Shown here: positions 11,365 to 24,412 of the stretch, piece after piece
Numbering within the stretch: position 1 is the stretch's first letter
How the letters are laid out: each line of letters begins with the position of its first letter
Origin: Clusia tigrina
Taxonomy: Eukaryota; Arthropoda; Insecta; Diptera; Clusiidae
Direction: 5' to 3'
Assembly: GCA_920105625.2 (NCBI GenBank)
Contig: OV050030.1
Span: 31,924,516 to 31,988,515, forward strand
DNA length: 64,000 nucleotides
Translations under genes and position numbers: made by a program
Notes under the pieces: model-generated
Told to the model about the DNA's origin: nothing
Database searches by the model: none
The model's input: the letters and a program-made list of their open reading frames with translations, nothing else

Positions 11365-14300
11365 ATGAGTGATGAGCCATCGAAGCCGGGGTAAGCAAGA
11401 CTAACAACAAAATTAGCATTTTCAAATATAATCGTTTAACATTCAGTGAAAAGAAAGAAGAATCAAAAGGCTCGTCGAGAAAAGACTCCAAGAAACAGAA
11501 GCGCAAACAAGAATCCAAGGACACTAGCAGTGAATACCTTTCACCAAATATCACACCTCCAAGGACTAGTAATGAACAAATACCCCCAACGACACTTCCG
11601 CCACCAAGCAAAAGTTCTTCGACTGATACTTACTTTACCGCTCGGAGTTCCAAAGTTTCTTTAGAAGACAGTCCAACACCGGCTGAGGTAAAAACCAGAC
11701 ACTCGATGAAAACTTCATTGCTCACATGCTCATATATGTTACTATATAGAAGGCCAATGAACCTCAGAAGCCACCTGAAGGTTTGGCCCCTATATCAGAG
11801 ACCGAAGACGACGACGCAAAAGAATCTTCAACTATTACTCCCACTGAGAGTGCAAGGGATGACAATGATGAAAAAGATGAAAGCGATAGCCACAAGAAAA
11901 GGGTAAAAATTCTTAAAAAGAGTAAGGGAGTGCCGCATCCTCCATCATCCGAGGAAGAAGCCGCTGCACAGAGGGGCAGAACGCGACAGTTATCAACAGT
12001 GTCTACAGATGGCTCCTTTCAAGGTGTGGACAGCATTGGCTTCAGTTCCAACGATACATCGGATAGTGCGTCGTCGTCGAAATCAGTGGGCGGTTTAAGT
12101 TTATTCTCGTTGAGAAGTTTCAGCAGTCTAAAGTCACGGAAGAGTGTGGAGGATACACTCTTCACAAATTTGGAAGTGGGGCACGCTTTTGTAAGTCCAT
12201 ATCAAACTGCATATATTAAAGTGTATTTCCATAAGTCCCGTACCTATGTGCGGTATAATGATTCAAGATCGTTTAGATTTACATGATCGTACCTCCTGAT
12301 GGGGGCTATGGTTGGTTCGTGCTGGTTATCTCATTCCTGTGTCTAGCAGTAGTCGACGGGATTATTTATTCGATTGGAATACTGCTGCCTACTATGGCAC
12401 TAGATTTGGGCGTGACTGAAAGTCAAATAATCTATATTGGCTCAATTCAAATTGGTAGTGTATTTATATTGCATTTCCAGTTGCGTAGTTTGCCTAACGC
12501 GAATTTATCAAAAAAGCTCTTTACTTTATCTCAGGTGCCATCGGAAGTGCGTTCATTAATAAATTCGGATTTCGCAGAGTTGCCCTTATGGGAGCCACTG
12601 TGGCCAGTACGTCATTGCTGGCAGCATCGTTTTGCCCAACCTTGGCTACGGTGCTGATATTCTACAGCTTTATAGGTTGGTATTACTATCGGGAAGTGAC
12701 TGGAATTTCCAAATGGGTCAATACTTGGCAACTTGTTCCCTCCCAGCTCAGGCGCTAAGAGCTTGTTATAAACTTCACCAACTTCTATACGGGAACCTCT
12801 AAACTATATAATTGAATTAATTTTAATTATCTTAGCTTAATTTCTCCTTTCATTGGTTATCTGTGTGTCCCTCTTAGCCGCGCCCGGGCTTAGCATGATC
12901 TGGGTGACCGCTCAATTGATTATCGGCTACTATTTCGAGAAGTTGAGGCCCATTGCGAACGGCATAGCGGTGTCTGGTGGAGCTTTCGGTATTGCCCTGT
13001 TCTCGGCCATGAACAATGTATTGGTTACAGATATCGGTTGGCGCAATACCGCTCGTGTTCATGTCTGCGCTTTGGTTATTGTATTCTTTATGGCATTCAG
13101 CTACGCGGAAGTGCCGCCATCAATAATTGGCCGAGTTATCGAGGTACGTAGTGGTTTGAAGTTTTTTATGTGTATATTATCATTTAGATTTCAGGACGTA
13201 GACACTGACACTGAAACGGAATCAGGGGAAAAAGTGCACAGTGTGCAAATATATACCGGGTACATTCTGAATAAAACAGATTCTGTTCACACATTGGAAA
13301 ATATAATGCGTAAGTTGAGTATTCAATTGACATACTGAAAGTGCAGTCTGGAACAGATATATGCAATTGTGAATTCATTCCTTTAATTGTACCCGTGTCG
13401 TATCAATCTCATCCATTAGATTCATCCATTGATCAGAGTCACAATATATTATATGGTACTAAGGATATAAATATATTATAGTGTCAGGAGTACATCAAAC
13501 TATTATATATTCAGACATTAAATGATAACTCCTACGGTCAAGAATCGAAAGTTTATTCTCTGATATCCGTACTCTTTCTGAAACAAATACATCTACATTT
13601 AGTGTGCCCAATTTACTCTTAACTATTAGAGAAGAGATATCAATAGAAGATTTTATGAGAGACCAGGGTTAGAGTATTCTTCATAAGATAAATATTACCT
13701 TTCCCTCTGTTTCGGGAATAATCCATCCCTGCTTCCATGAAATTTTATTCAACATTTAACGAAAACGAAACGACTTCCTTGAGGTGTAGATGATTCCGAG
13801 GCTCCGTTTTAGTAATTCATATTTCATAAAGGTTCCCTTCAAATGGTTCCCTTCGACACTTCTTTTTGTCTTCGAAATTTTTATGAAAAACATTTTGAAA
13901 ATAATTTTCTTATAGATAGATACAAAACACCACACCACGAGGAACCTGGACTATTGACGCGTTGCTTCAGGGCATGTTGCGTATGTTGTCCTTACCCAGA
14001 CCGCATGTCGCAGTTGGGTGTGAAGCGATATGTTATAAAGCATGACCCCATTGAGAAAAAGAATCTGTTCTACCCGGGACCAGTTGATTACTCAGAAGCG
14101 GCCACGGCATCAGCGGAGGTTAAGGACGGCAAGAAAGTTGAAGTGATAAGCAGAGAAAGATCGGTAATTAAATTGCTAGTGATGACTAACGTTTAGTAGC
14201 GAATTGGTAATATATTAACGCCTTCTCTGCCTAGGTGGACCTAATAAGTTACACAATGTCCATGATTGAAACAGTGTCCGCAAGAAGTGACACAAGTAAA

Positions 14301-16188
14301 GTGTCCACCAAAGATGTAAAAGGCTCAAAAGTTCATACGTTTTTGAATTTCCTCCACCCGTCTAATTGGATGCATACAAAAATTATGCAGGCTCTTGGGG
14401 TGCTCTTCGACTTTAATCTGCTGAAGGTAAAGGAATTCCAATTTTTGTTGGCGTCGGCTTTTTTCGCTCCCATGGGTGGCAATATACCGTTCGTGTATTC
14501 GAAAGGTTTGTCCAGATATAAATCTCGAACAATTTCTCTTCTTAATCGAAAAATTGCTTCCCTTTTCCCGCAGAACGGGCTCAAGTCAACGAATTTTATA
14601 GTGGTTTAATTCCAGTCGTCATCGGAGCAACAAATTTCACCGTTCGCATTGCCTCCGGAGTCATTGCCTACAAATTCAAGCAGTACAGTACGTACCTGTG
14701 TGGTGGTGGCGTTGCCTTTAGTGGGCTCGTCGTTTTTGTGAGCGCGTTCTATGGTGCTGACGTCATTTGGTTCCAATTATTTTATGGCATCGCCTTTGGA
14801 GCCGGTGCAGGTAAGTTGAATATTTATTACACTTACCTCTGTATTCGTACCCATCTACGCTACCTACGCATACTTCCGTTCATATGTCAATTCAATAAGC
14901 AGGATTTTGTGCTGCTTACGAACCCAGTTGGAAAGCGCATCAGGCATGCTGAAAATACCAAAGGTTTTTTAATACTCTGATTTTGTTTCGGGGTTTAATG
15001 ATAACACCAGTACCAACAGTTAAAGTACAAACCCGAATCGCACATTCATGGTTGTTTTGAAGACGAGGCAGTTTTTTTAATCGCGTATTTTACACCTGAA
15101 GTTCCTGATCATCCTCAACCACATTCCATGAGAATGCCCTTTAAACTTGCGGGCGCTGAATTGAATCACGGATTCATCATTTTATATGAAAATAGGTCAG
15201 TACTAAAGACAACCAAAGTGGAGTAAGGCCACAAGATTCATCATTTTATATGAAAATAGCTCAGTACTAAAGACAACAAAAGTGGAGTAAGGCCACAAGA
15301 AATGACCCACTAAGCTATTTGTTTCCGATTTCTGAAGAATAAGTATGACTATTTCGATATTTGGAGCTATGCCTTCTTTCGTATTATCTGCCATTTATAT
15401 TGAAATTGATGTGATTAATAGCGATCCCGAATCGGATTTAAGACATTATTCTTTTAAATATATTATATCTTTTTATGAATATATCTCAGTCATCGACTAT
15501 CAGTGGCGATTCCTTACGAACTAAACAAGTCCCTGATGATCCTTACAGTACAGCTCATATACAAAAAATGTTCATCATGCTCGACCCGAAAGTTCCGTCG
15601 GCTAATCTGTATGTTTTAAAATTTTTGTATGGACATAAATCGAATTTTGTATACTCCTGTAATTTGATGAGCTCCTCTCTAATTATGTAGTATTTGGGAT
15701 ATCATATTAAGTACCCAGTATAGCAATACGGCATCAGTGCAATTTATAGAACACGCGGGGTGACTTAGTAGAATCTGTTGCGAATTCCAACTGGGATAGA
15801 TGCTTGTACTTTATGCGTGCGTGAGTTTCCATGTGTCAATTCCGACAAATATTAGTTATGCCCTGCATTTGTGATTATATTTGTTTTGTGGCCATGTTTA
15901 TTTACAGGTTTATTCGCAACGCTACGAGCGATCCTGTATGTTCGGTACCTTGGATTGGAAAAACTCACAAATGCCTTTGGGCTGACAGGTGTGGCTATGG
16001 GTTTCGGCGCATTCATTGGCACCACACTTGGTGGTGCTTTGAATGAGTTAACGGGTGATTTTACTGCTGCTTTTGCATTTGGCGGTATTTGCTTGATGGT
16101 TAGCGGTCTGTTGAAGTTGATGGTACCACAATATATCGCATACAAAGAGTCAAAATCTGATAAGCGTCGGAAAGTTGCATTCGCCTAG
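11365..16188 (+). CDS. SLC16/monocarboxylate-transporter-like membrane carrier, 11 exons
   Basis: Exons, with all phases matching: 11365-11390, 11447-11687, 11750-12190, 12277-12454, 12535-12675, 12878-13143, 13195-13309, 13916-14163, 14235-14505, 14574-14810, 15908-16188. Together they give 2445 nt, or 814 residues. The first 236 residues are a charged, Ser-rich cytosolic tail. The carrier begins with the family signature PPDGGYGW (residues 242-249) in TM1, then FGFRRVALMG in the TM2-TM3 loop, six N-terminal helices, a long charged loop (about 390-590) and six C-terminal helices. The family (major facilitator superfamily, plasma membrane) moves monocarboxylates or other small solutes. In TM8 the Arg matching MCT1 Arg306 is kept (R667), but the place of the proton-coupling Asp302 is Asn (N663), so proton-lactate coupling is doubtful. 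TM2 is about six residues short with the donor at 12455; a second in-phase donor at 12485 would add ten. The exon 5 donor (GTTGGT) is weak. I cannot name the orthologue. Confidence 0.85.
15171..15298. repeat. 64-bp tandem duplication in the last transporter intron
   Basis: Units 15171-15234 and 15235-15298 both begin GATTCATCATTTTATATGAA and differ at two bases. Their 3' part, AAAGTGGAGTAAGGCCACAA, shares AAAGTGGAGTA with the end of the 449-bp duplication at 4.5-5.4 kb. It lies in intron 10 (14811-15907) and has no coding potential. Confidence 0.9.
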
Positions 16189-16247
16189 GAAATAGCTCAA
16201 ATTGGTATATTTGTATAAGTTCTGAGTGGTTTGTTGCAGAAACTAAG

Positions 16248-16253
16248 AATAAA
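16248..16253 (+). terminator. Poly(A) signal AATAAA of the transporter gene
   Basis: A canonical AATAAA lies 60 bases after the TAG stop codon. It would give a short 3' UTR of roughly 80 nt, with cleavage near 16265-16275. Confidence 0.6.
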
Positions 16254-16689
16254 TCTTTAAATACGTTTTTCCACATGTTTATATATTTATTATATTAAAG
16301 TGTCCTGACTATATCTGACTGACTAAATACATCACAATTTTATAATAATTTTGTAGTATATTTAACGAAGTATGAAGCATGCAGAATTTTGGCAGTCTAC
16401 GAACATCTGTCGAGATCCATCTACCGTCCAAAATATAAATTCTAATTAGACGTAAGTGAAAAACCATTACTGGAAGTCTTTAGTTAGATAATAGTTCAAC
16501 ATTTGATAAGTGGATTATAGGATTGTTATACAAACCTTACTCCCAGTGTACTCATTTGTCATTTCAGACTTACTCATTTTTATGTTGCATTAAAAAGAGG
16601 TCTCCTTTTAATACAATAATTTTATATTTATATTAATATATTATGTGGATCTCACTAACTACAACATGGAAATGAGAAGTGCCAATCGT
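16254..16689. other. Spacer between transporter gene and LINE remnant
   Basis: AT-rich DNA with no gene or repeat that I can recognise. Confidence 0.45.
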
Positions 16690-18965
16690 ATAAGTTCCAG
16701 GAAATACTGTGAAGGTGTCACTGACACTCCGGAAGTTAGCAGGCTGCACAAAGCTCGAGCAAAGGGGAAACTATCTCATCACTCACTCTAAGGAGGGATG
16801 ATGGTAGTCATACTGAAAATGAAGAAGAAAAAGCTATGATTCTCCTGGAAACTCACTTCCCAGAGTTCTTTGTACGCAATGAAGAAAGGGGTAGTGCTGG
16901 CAGAGTACACAGACTCAGAAATGTGGACTGGGCTATAGCAAAATCTATATGCACTGGTGACCGGCTAAAATGGCCCATCCACAGTTTAAAAAAAATTCAA
17001 GTCACTAGGGGTGGATGGTATTTTTCCAGCCCTGCTACAGAAGGGGTTAGATCTCATCATCCAACTGCTACTAAAAATTATTAGGAGTAGTCTGGCACTC
17101 GAGTTTATACCAGCAGCATGGAGGAGGGCCAAGGTAGTTTTCATCCCGAAGGCTTGGAAGAAGGATCCACTTCATCCCAAACTCTTCAGGCCAATATGCC
17201 TAACCTCATTAATCTTGAAAACAGCTGACAACTTGATCAGAACACAGATTGTGGCGTATGCACCCCTCCAACATGCATATAGGGCAGGCAGACCTACTGA
17301 AACTGCTCAGTGTCAGCTGACGGAAACACGCCAGTAAGCCTTCGAGGACAAGGAGATGGCGTTAGGAGCCTTTTTGGGCATTGAAGAAGCTTTTGACAAC
17401 ACCTCACACGAGGCAGTGAGTAGGGCTTTTGTTTGTTAGGGGGAAGACTCTGCCCAATCCAATTGGATAGAACAAATGCTGAAAACTAGAACAGCCGAAG
17501 TATCCCTCACCTCAACAACCACAGTGGTTAATGCTGATCGAGGATGTCCGCAGGGTGGAGTACTATCTCCCTTGCTGTGGTGCCTTGTGGTGGACGAACT
17601 TCTTATGAAATTAACAAAGCTGGGATTTATGCTGTCAGGGATACGCTGACGCTATTACATGCAGGTGAAAATTCGAGAGAATACTATGTGAACTACTCCA
17701 ATGTGGCTTAAGAATTACAGGTGATTGGTGCAGCACCGTATAAAAACTGCTGTTGTCCGTTTCTCGAGGAAATTTAAAATAAAAAAAACTTTAAATCCAT
17801 TAAACTAAATAGAGTGGAGATCACTGTGCAATCTGAAATAAAATGTCTAGGTATCATACTAGATAGAACACTATCATGGAGGTCTCACATCAATGAGACA
17901 ATCAGTAAAGCGAAAAGATCTCTCAAGATATGCAGATCTATCGCGGGGAAAAGTTGGGGATGCAATCCTAAGGTCCTGTGATGGATATACATCATGATAG
18001 TACGCCCAACAATCATTTATGGAGCGGTTCTGTGGGCTAAGAAAGCAAGACAACTAAACTTTGCGCAAGCACTAGCTAAGGTGCAAAGGCTTGCTGGCGT
18101 CTGTATAACTGGAGCTATGAGAACCTGTCCTACAGCCGCCCTGAACGTCATACTGGAACTTGTACTCCTAAACAAATTGTTGGAAATACAAGAGAAGAGG
18201 GCTCTGTATAGAATGACAAGGGCCGTAAACGGTCCTAAAAGTCTCATCGGGAGTCAGATGGTTGAAACATTATCAACGGCCATTCCAGACATCTGTATAC
18301 CGAAAGACTTTACAAACAGGCGCTACAGTTTCACTAAGTTATTTAAAACAGAGTGGAGCTACAAAAATGCATAGAGAGGTCTCAGTGAAACCTACAGGTT
18401 AGATCAGTCCACGATCAAGGGTCTCTCACAGAAGAGAGTTCCGGCGCGGGGGTATTTGGACCTAGATACAAATACTATGAATCACTAAGAAAATATACTA
18501 GCAGGCGGAAATCCACGCTATTGAGAGATGTGCACATTTCAACATTAAAAAAGGATACGAGCGCAAGAAAATTGCCATCTTCTCGGATAGCCAAGCGGCC
18601 ACTACGGCGCTTAGCTCTGTTCAGGTAAATTTGAAACTTGTATGGGAGAGTATAAAAAACTGAATGCTCTTGGCTCACGCAACAAAGTTACCATTCTACA
18701 AGTTTCAGGGCATACTGATATAGAAGGGAGCGAGATTGCCAACCAACTTGCAAGGAAGGGGGCTGCAACACCCTTTATTGGCTAAGAACCCTTCTGTGGT
18801 GTAGACAAAAGCAAGCTGTTCAACCAGATTAGGATCGATGAGGGACCCTATAGTCACAAGAATAGGGTTAAGACACAAGGCCTTGGGGTATCAAAGACTC
18901 TGATAGGGACATACCACCTAAAAAATTCGAATCACTCATCAATCTCTCTAGAAATAATCTTAGGA
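16690..18965 (+). mobile_element. LINE ORF2 remnant: reverse transcriptase plus RNase H (I/LOA-like)
   Basis: A long, 5'-truncated and mutated ORF2. In order: the pre-RT linker (SRLHKARAKG, LLETHFPEFF), RT blocks PAAWRRAKVVFIPK (about 17115) and LHPKLFRPICLTS, QHAYRAGRPTETA (about 17270), CPQGGVLSPLLW (about 17550), then the catalytic region as GYADA near 17640, where YADD is expected. The RT thumb follows (IKCLGIILDRTLSW at about 17840) with PTIIYGAVLWAKKA and VQRLAGVCITGAMRTCPTAAL (18000-18370). An RNase H with internal deletions ends it (GAGVFGPRYKYYES near 18450, ILQVSGHTDIEGSEIANQLA near 18700). Stops and frameshifts occur throughout, so the copy is inactive. It appears to be the same or a close family to the fragment at 1998-2790. 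Confidence 0.85.
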
Positions 18966-20655
18966 TGATGATTCGCATACTTGTATCACATTAGTTTAGG
19001 TGACTCTTCAAATGTCGAACCAATCCCCTTCTTTTATATCGATATCGTATCTTTTTTAAGGCATTTTTCTTGACAAATTGAGTTTATTATATTTTGGGGA
19101 TGAGCCGAGTTGACGTTCGGCTTGTGCCGAAAGGGCTGAATTTTTGGCAAAAATAGCATCGGATTGCTGTCGCTAAAGAAATGATTTTGTTGGGCTAAAA
19201 TATTATCGAAAGGGTTATACCATTGACGAGACATGCATAGCTTTTGAAGTTATTACGGCTCCCTTCACAGTTTAGAATCAGTGGCAAGGAATTCAGAGGT
19301 CTAATAATATTGACAAATAAATATGTAAAATTGCCTCAGGTGCATTTGGGAACAATTAAAATGTTCTGTCGTATTTTGTTACGAAAGAGCTTTTGAAAAG
19401 TATTGTTTCCACAAAATAAAACGAACCACGTTTGCTTATAAGCTTTTGCAAAAAATACTGTTAATCACATTCAACTAATATTCATTGTCTTATTCTAGAA
19501 TCCAGGACGAATTATGGTCAGACGAATCTAAAAACTAAACTTCAGGATTGATATAATTAAGAGTTACTCATAGGTTCTGACGCAAGTCAGAAACCAATCA
19601 ACAGTTAATCAGCTCAGAATATAAAATGAGAGAATGAATAAGCTGCACTACTAACAATTTCCTGGTTTTGTTTGGAGAAAATTCCGCTGGTGTACTCAAG
19701 TAAGGCGACGTTAAATATAGATATTGCTAACCAAATAGTTAAAATGATCAATAAGAGCAGTTTATAAGAAAACCAAGATAAAGTCCATATTGTTATTTTT
19801 AAATAAATCATTTCATGAATGCAGTTTACAGCTGTCATCATAAATAAATTCAGATTCTAGATGATCATCAAGTCTGAGATAAGTCATCATTATTGCCATG
19901 AGTAATTGCATGAATAAGTCTTGAAGAAACAAAGAGAGAAGTACCCTGTCAGAGTAAGTATATCAGAGTAAATATATTTGTAGTCTGAGAATAGGTTTCC
20001 GACCTATAGAAGAGGTTTTGTAGGACTAAAGGACACCTTTCATATTGATGCTACTATAAAGATCTTTAAATAAATCCAAAATAATTTAATATATTGTACC
20101 CCAAAACAAATGAAAAAATCGGTTATCCATGACCTTGAGCTTTGCTATTCAGTATCAGCATGGCATCCTGATAGCTATGGTTTAAAAAGGTATATTTTGA
20201 ATTAAATGCTAACATGGCCCCTTAACCACATTGGAAAGTGAAGATAGAACTGGTATTAACTAACCTCTCTATTCGTGCGAGGTGTCTCACTTGAAATCTG
20301 TCTCAAGGGAGACACGATTTTTGTCAGTAGATTTTGCTGACACATGTGCCTGAGTTGAGTTTTGTGACTGAGTAAGCATAGAGCGGCAATTCTATTGATT
20401 GCAGGCACATCATGACTGTATAAGGAGGTGACAGTATGACACATTGCACCGGTGCGGAATAAAGTGTTTGTAATATTTGGTGTTTACGAATAATTTACCA
20501 GAAAACTAGTATCTGGATCACTTACCACAATAAGAGAGCATTAAAGCCCATTTCCATAATATCCGTTGATGGAGCACATAATCGTAGGACATCGCTTTTT
20601 TAATGCCACAAAGTTTCATGAAACTTTGCAATTTATTTCGGCAAAACATATTTTG
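18966..20655. other. Spacer between LINE remnants, nothing recognised
   Basis: Short open frames (19034-19234 minus, 19614-19841 minus, 20256-20444 minus) have no recognisable motif. No RNA gene or tandem repeat is seen. Confidence 0.4.
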
Positions 20656-22140
20656 GATTTCCCAATAGATGGCGTGACAGTCAGTACAAATTTATATACT
20701 CGTAGGTACATTCCAAGGTTTACAATGCCTAGTCTAAACAGCACTGCGCTCTCTTTGAGTACAAACGTAAAATATTTAGGCCTGATTCTCGACCCAAAGA
20801 TTAATTGGAAAGCCAATGTAGCTGAGAGGGCACGTAAAGCAATATGCGCTATATACTGCTGTCGAAGAGCAGTTGAAGCATGATGGGGACTTCGTCCTCG
20901 AGTCGCGCTCTGGCTCTACATGGCCAACGTCGAGCCCAACCTGTAATACGGGTCAGTCTTGCCATGGCAAACTCTCGAAAAAGCCTTCAATATCAAACCC
21001 CTCTATAAAATCAGAAGATCCATTGCTCTACTGATCACTGGCGCTCTTCGTACCACACCTACGAAAACGCTTTTTACCATGCTTCACTGGCTCCCTTCGG
21101 GGCTCCTGGTTAAGCAATAAGCCAAGTTGACAGCGACTAGACTTAACGCTCTTTCTCACTAGCGCTTCACTCCGACCGGCCATGCCTCTATTCTGAATCA
21201 GCACCCACCTGTCCCCAACTTTATCGATTACATCTCGGTCTATCCCGATTTGAACAGGGAGTTCGACCTCACTAATCCAAGCAGAAATGACTGGACTACC
21301 AAAGACATAATTTACGGTGAAACAGTCGATATCCATACCGACGGTTCCAAACTTGGAGGTAGGAAGAACTGGACTTACAAATCTCCCTTCGTCTCCCAGA
21401 CCATTGCAGCGTTTTTCAAGCTGAGGTCATGGCCATTTATCACGCAGCCAAATGGATGCTGAGTAGCGATATCGGAGCAGTATTCTAAGACAAGCCGCAA
21501 TTAAAGCTCTTTTTGTGTCTACGGCCAGCTCAAGACTTGTTCATGAATGTTCAACATCTCTTAATGAGCTCGCAAGTTACTCTCGGGTGCACCTAGTCTG
21601 GGTTCACGCACATAGCGACATCCCAGGCAACTGCGAAGCGGACGAGCTTGCCAAGGCAGGCACGCTACTGCACTAAATTCAGTCCTACGTAAATATTGGC
21701 ATCCCACGCGCTACACCCAAACTCGATATCAAACGGACACACCTGGCAAAACAGAAATAGTGGGGCTACCCTCAAACGATTTTTGCAGAGGCTGTGGCTC
21801 CGAGGACGAGGAGGAAAGGCTTCTCCACCTCTTGTATTACTGCCCATCCTTGAACAGAAGAAGAAATCGCTCCTTCGGTGCCCCATTTCTTACAATCCTT
21901 GAATCCTTTAATATTAGGGACATAGCAAGGTTCATCAAACTATCAGGATGGATTCCTGCAACATAATGGGGTAGTCGTGTCGTTGTCCTTTCGCTGACTA
22001 TCATCATCCCAATTAAGAGACCTTTTTAGTCAGCGCTGGAACGGCGCCACACTGTGGTATCACAATTGGTCATTAGGTGTGCTAAAGTGTGCTTTTGGCA
22101 AACTAGGCTGCCACTCCTACCTACCTATCTACCTAGGTAC
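20656..22140 (+). mobile_element. LINE ORF2 remnant with (CCTA)n tail, copy A
   Basis: The 5'-truncated element starts within the RT thumb (LYTRRYIPRFTMPSLN, NVKYLGLILDPKINWKANVA, about 20690-20880). It continues through RVALWLYMANVEPNL and IALLITGALRTTPT to an RNase H start, DIHTDGSKLGG (about 21330). The HAHSDIPGNCEADELAKAG-like block follows near 21605-21660, and the C-terminal finger is FCRGCGSEDEEERLLHLLYYC (about 21780-21850), ending DIARFIKLSGW before the TAA at about 21965. The 3' UTR (GCGCCACACTGTGGTATCAC) and the tail CTACCTACCTATCTACC end near 22136. Deletions and frameshifts break the RNase H. The same family supplies 28919-30370 and the short insertion 43042-43195. Confidence 0.85.
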
Positions 22141-24412
22141 ACTGCATATATTGGACCAACTTCACCTTCTGCTCTTATAATAATTTCTTACCCATATTTT
22201 TCCACAATTTTTCATTGCTTCCCTGTTGAGTGTCATTCAACAAAAAATTTCAATAAAATGCAAATCAATCACTATCTTTTTATGTTATATTTAATTCATA
22301 TTTTATACAAAAATGGTTCACTTTTATTACATAAATGTATGTATTAACTTATATGCATTCATATTTATGCGTAAACTTATTGCGCCCAGGAGTACGGTTG
22401 GTGTTCTGCGCTCGCCACTTCACTGGGTCGTCCCTCAATTTTCAACTCAAAGCTTCCTTCTTGTATGCTACAATTTTACAATGTGGGTGTCTGTGTGTTT
22501 GTGTGTGTGGTGGAGGGATAGGACGGTGTAGGAGTGGGAAGTGTTTGCTACGGTAATTTTACGGTAATCGATTTTAATGATAAACTCATTGCCAAGTCGC
22601 AAATAAGAGTTCAAACTGAAGTGACTTCGTGGCCGGCGGTTTGCCAGGATCTTCCGCGCGTGTGGCCTCTCAAGTGAGTGACTGACTGCACAGCTACACA
22701 ATATCTATAAGTTCGCCTTTGTTGCCTTATTTGTATTTTATTTTCTTTATTTTTTATATAATTTTTATTTGTGGTATTTTTGGGTTTTTTCATGTTTTAT
22801 TCATGTATATTGAGTTGTAATTGTATCTTTCTATTTAAGATTTCTTACAAGTGCTTAAGTTACTTTACTATGTTAGCTTAATTTAAAGACATCTCTTTAA
22901 TGTGCTTTTTGTTGTTGTTTTCATTTTTTTAAATCTTTAGTAAATTTACGATTTATACCTTGTTTGAAGACGCAATCAAGTCAACCATTGGGGCGTAACT
23001 TAATTGCAAATTGGATTCCTTTGATTTTTTTCTCCTTACTTTTGTACGTTATGCTGTAGTTCTTTTTTTATTATTTTTTATTTTGTTTTTTTCTTTCATT
23101 TGTTCTTTTTATATATAGAATCATTTCTCATTTTATAATATTTTTAATTTACAATATATTCGCGAATATAATAAATTAATTATCTTTTATCTCAACTTCA
23201 AATAGAATTCCTTTGCAACGCAGAGTTTCTTATAATTGCGAAACTAACTTAATTATATTATCTTTTTATTACTTTTATTCAAATTTTTGTTTTGTTAAGA
23301 AAATATGTGTTGTTCTTTGTAGTTATAGCAATTTATTATACGCGAAATATTTAAATAATACGTTCTCATTAGACTTAAATTCATTAGAATTCATCTTTTA
23401 TATAATTAATTGATTACTCTTGTAGAGGTTGTATACAGAGCGTCTTTGGCATATTAAACTTCGCTAGAGTTGTGGAACGTTCCAAATTTGTGTCAGATGA
23501 CAGGGAGTAGGAGAAATGCCCGTAGAATGGGACATTGCAATGTCAGGAACAATGCAGGCAATCAATTGGCTCCAAAATTAAGAATGGACGATATTAGAAA
23601 TAATTATGGGATGATATCGAGACTAGAATAGTATTCATCATATTAAAAACTAGGTTAAAACTTGACTGTGGTCTTACGAACCAACTTTTTGATAGTGCAC
23701 GACGTAATTTAATGGTCTAAGTTCTCTTTAAAAGAATGGCTTTACAATGCTTATATATTAAATTAACTGTAGTTAAGAATCAATCGAACGGTATAAGCAA
23801 TATCAATGGTGTTAGCAAGGATTAGAACATACACCACGCATCTTTGGCATATTAAAACACTATCGGCACTGTTAGCATAGTTTAGCAAAGATTCTGGGAA
23901 TCTCTGACACAATTTGTATGAGTATGGATTATGGACCCGCAGAATGTTCATAGAAATCAAGAGGACATCGAATTATATAGAAGATTTTAGAATTTTAGAG
24001 TAGTTTATGATAGGACTAAACGAACTACAAAACTTATTAGGCTGATAATTATTGGAGTTGCTAGCCTAGTAAAAGAGACAATCTGATAAACTCTTATGCC
24101 GATACAAAACTGGCTGATTAATGATTTTAATGGTATCAGAATATGACTAGGAATCAACGCCCGAACAATGTATTGGTATAATAGCGAATAGACAACTTTA
24201 GAAAAGATGAAAACATGACAGAACATCGCCTCAAATTGCTAGGAATCATTTAGTTAAACATCGAAATAACTATCGAAGCTGTTAGAACAATGTAGCATAG
24301 TACGTGGAGAAGTCAATGTATGATTGAATGGATACCGATTTGATATATCACGGACTTAGCTGTGAACAGTAGGTTGGCTTTTAAAGTGTGTAACAGATTC
24401 TTGGAGATAGTT
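22141..24412. other. AT-rich stretch, possible 3' UTR of the spondin gene
   Basis: Long T-rich runs on the plus strand (A-rich on the minus strand) and very low G+C mark 22700-23420. If the spondin transcript uses the terminal exon proposed at 25867-25879, this would fall in or beyond its 3' UTR. A TG-rich run lies at about 22485-22515. The phrase TCTTTGGCATATTAAA occurs at about 23443 and 23842. No coding exon is recognisable. Confidence 0.3.
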
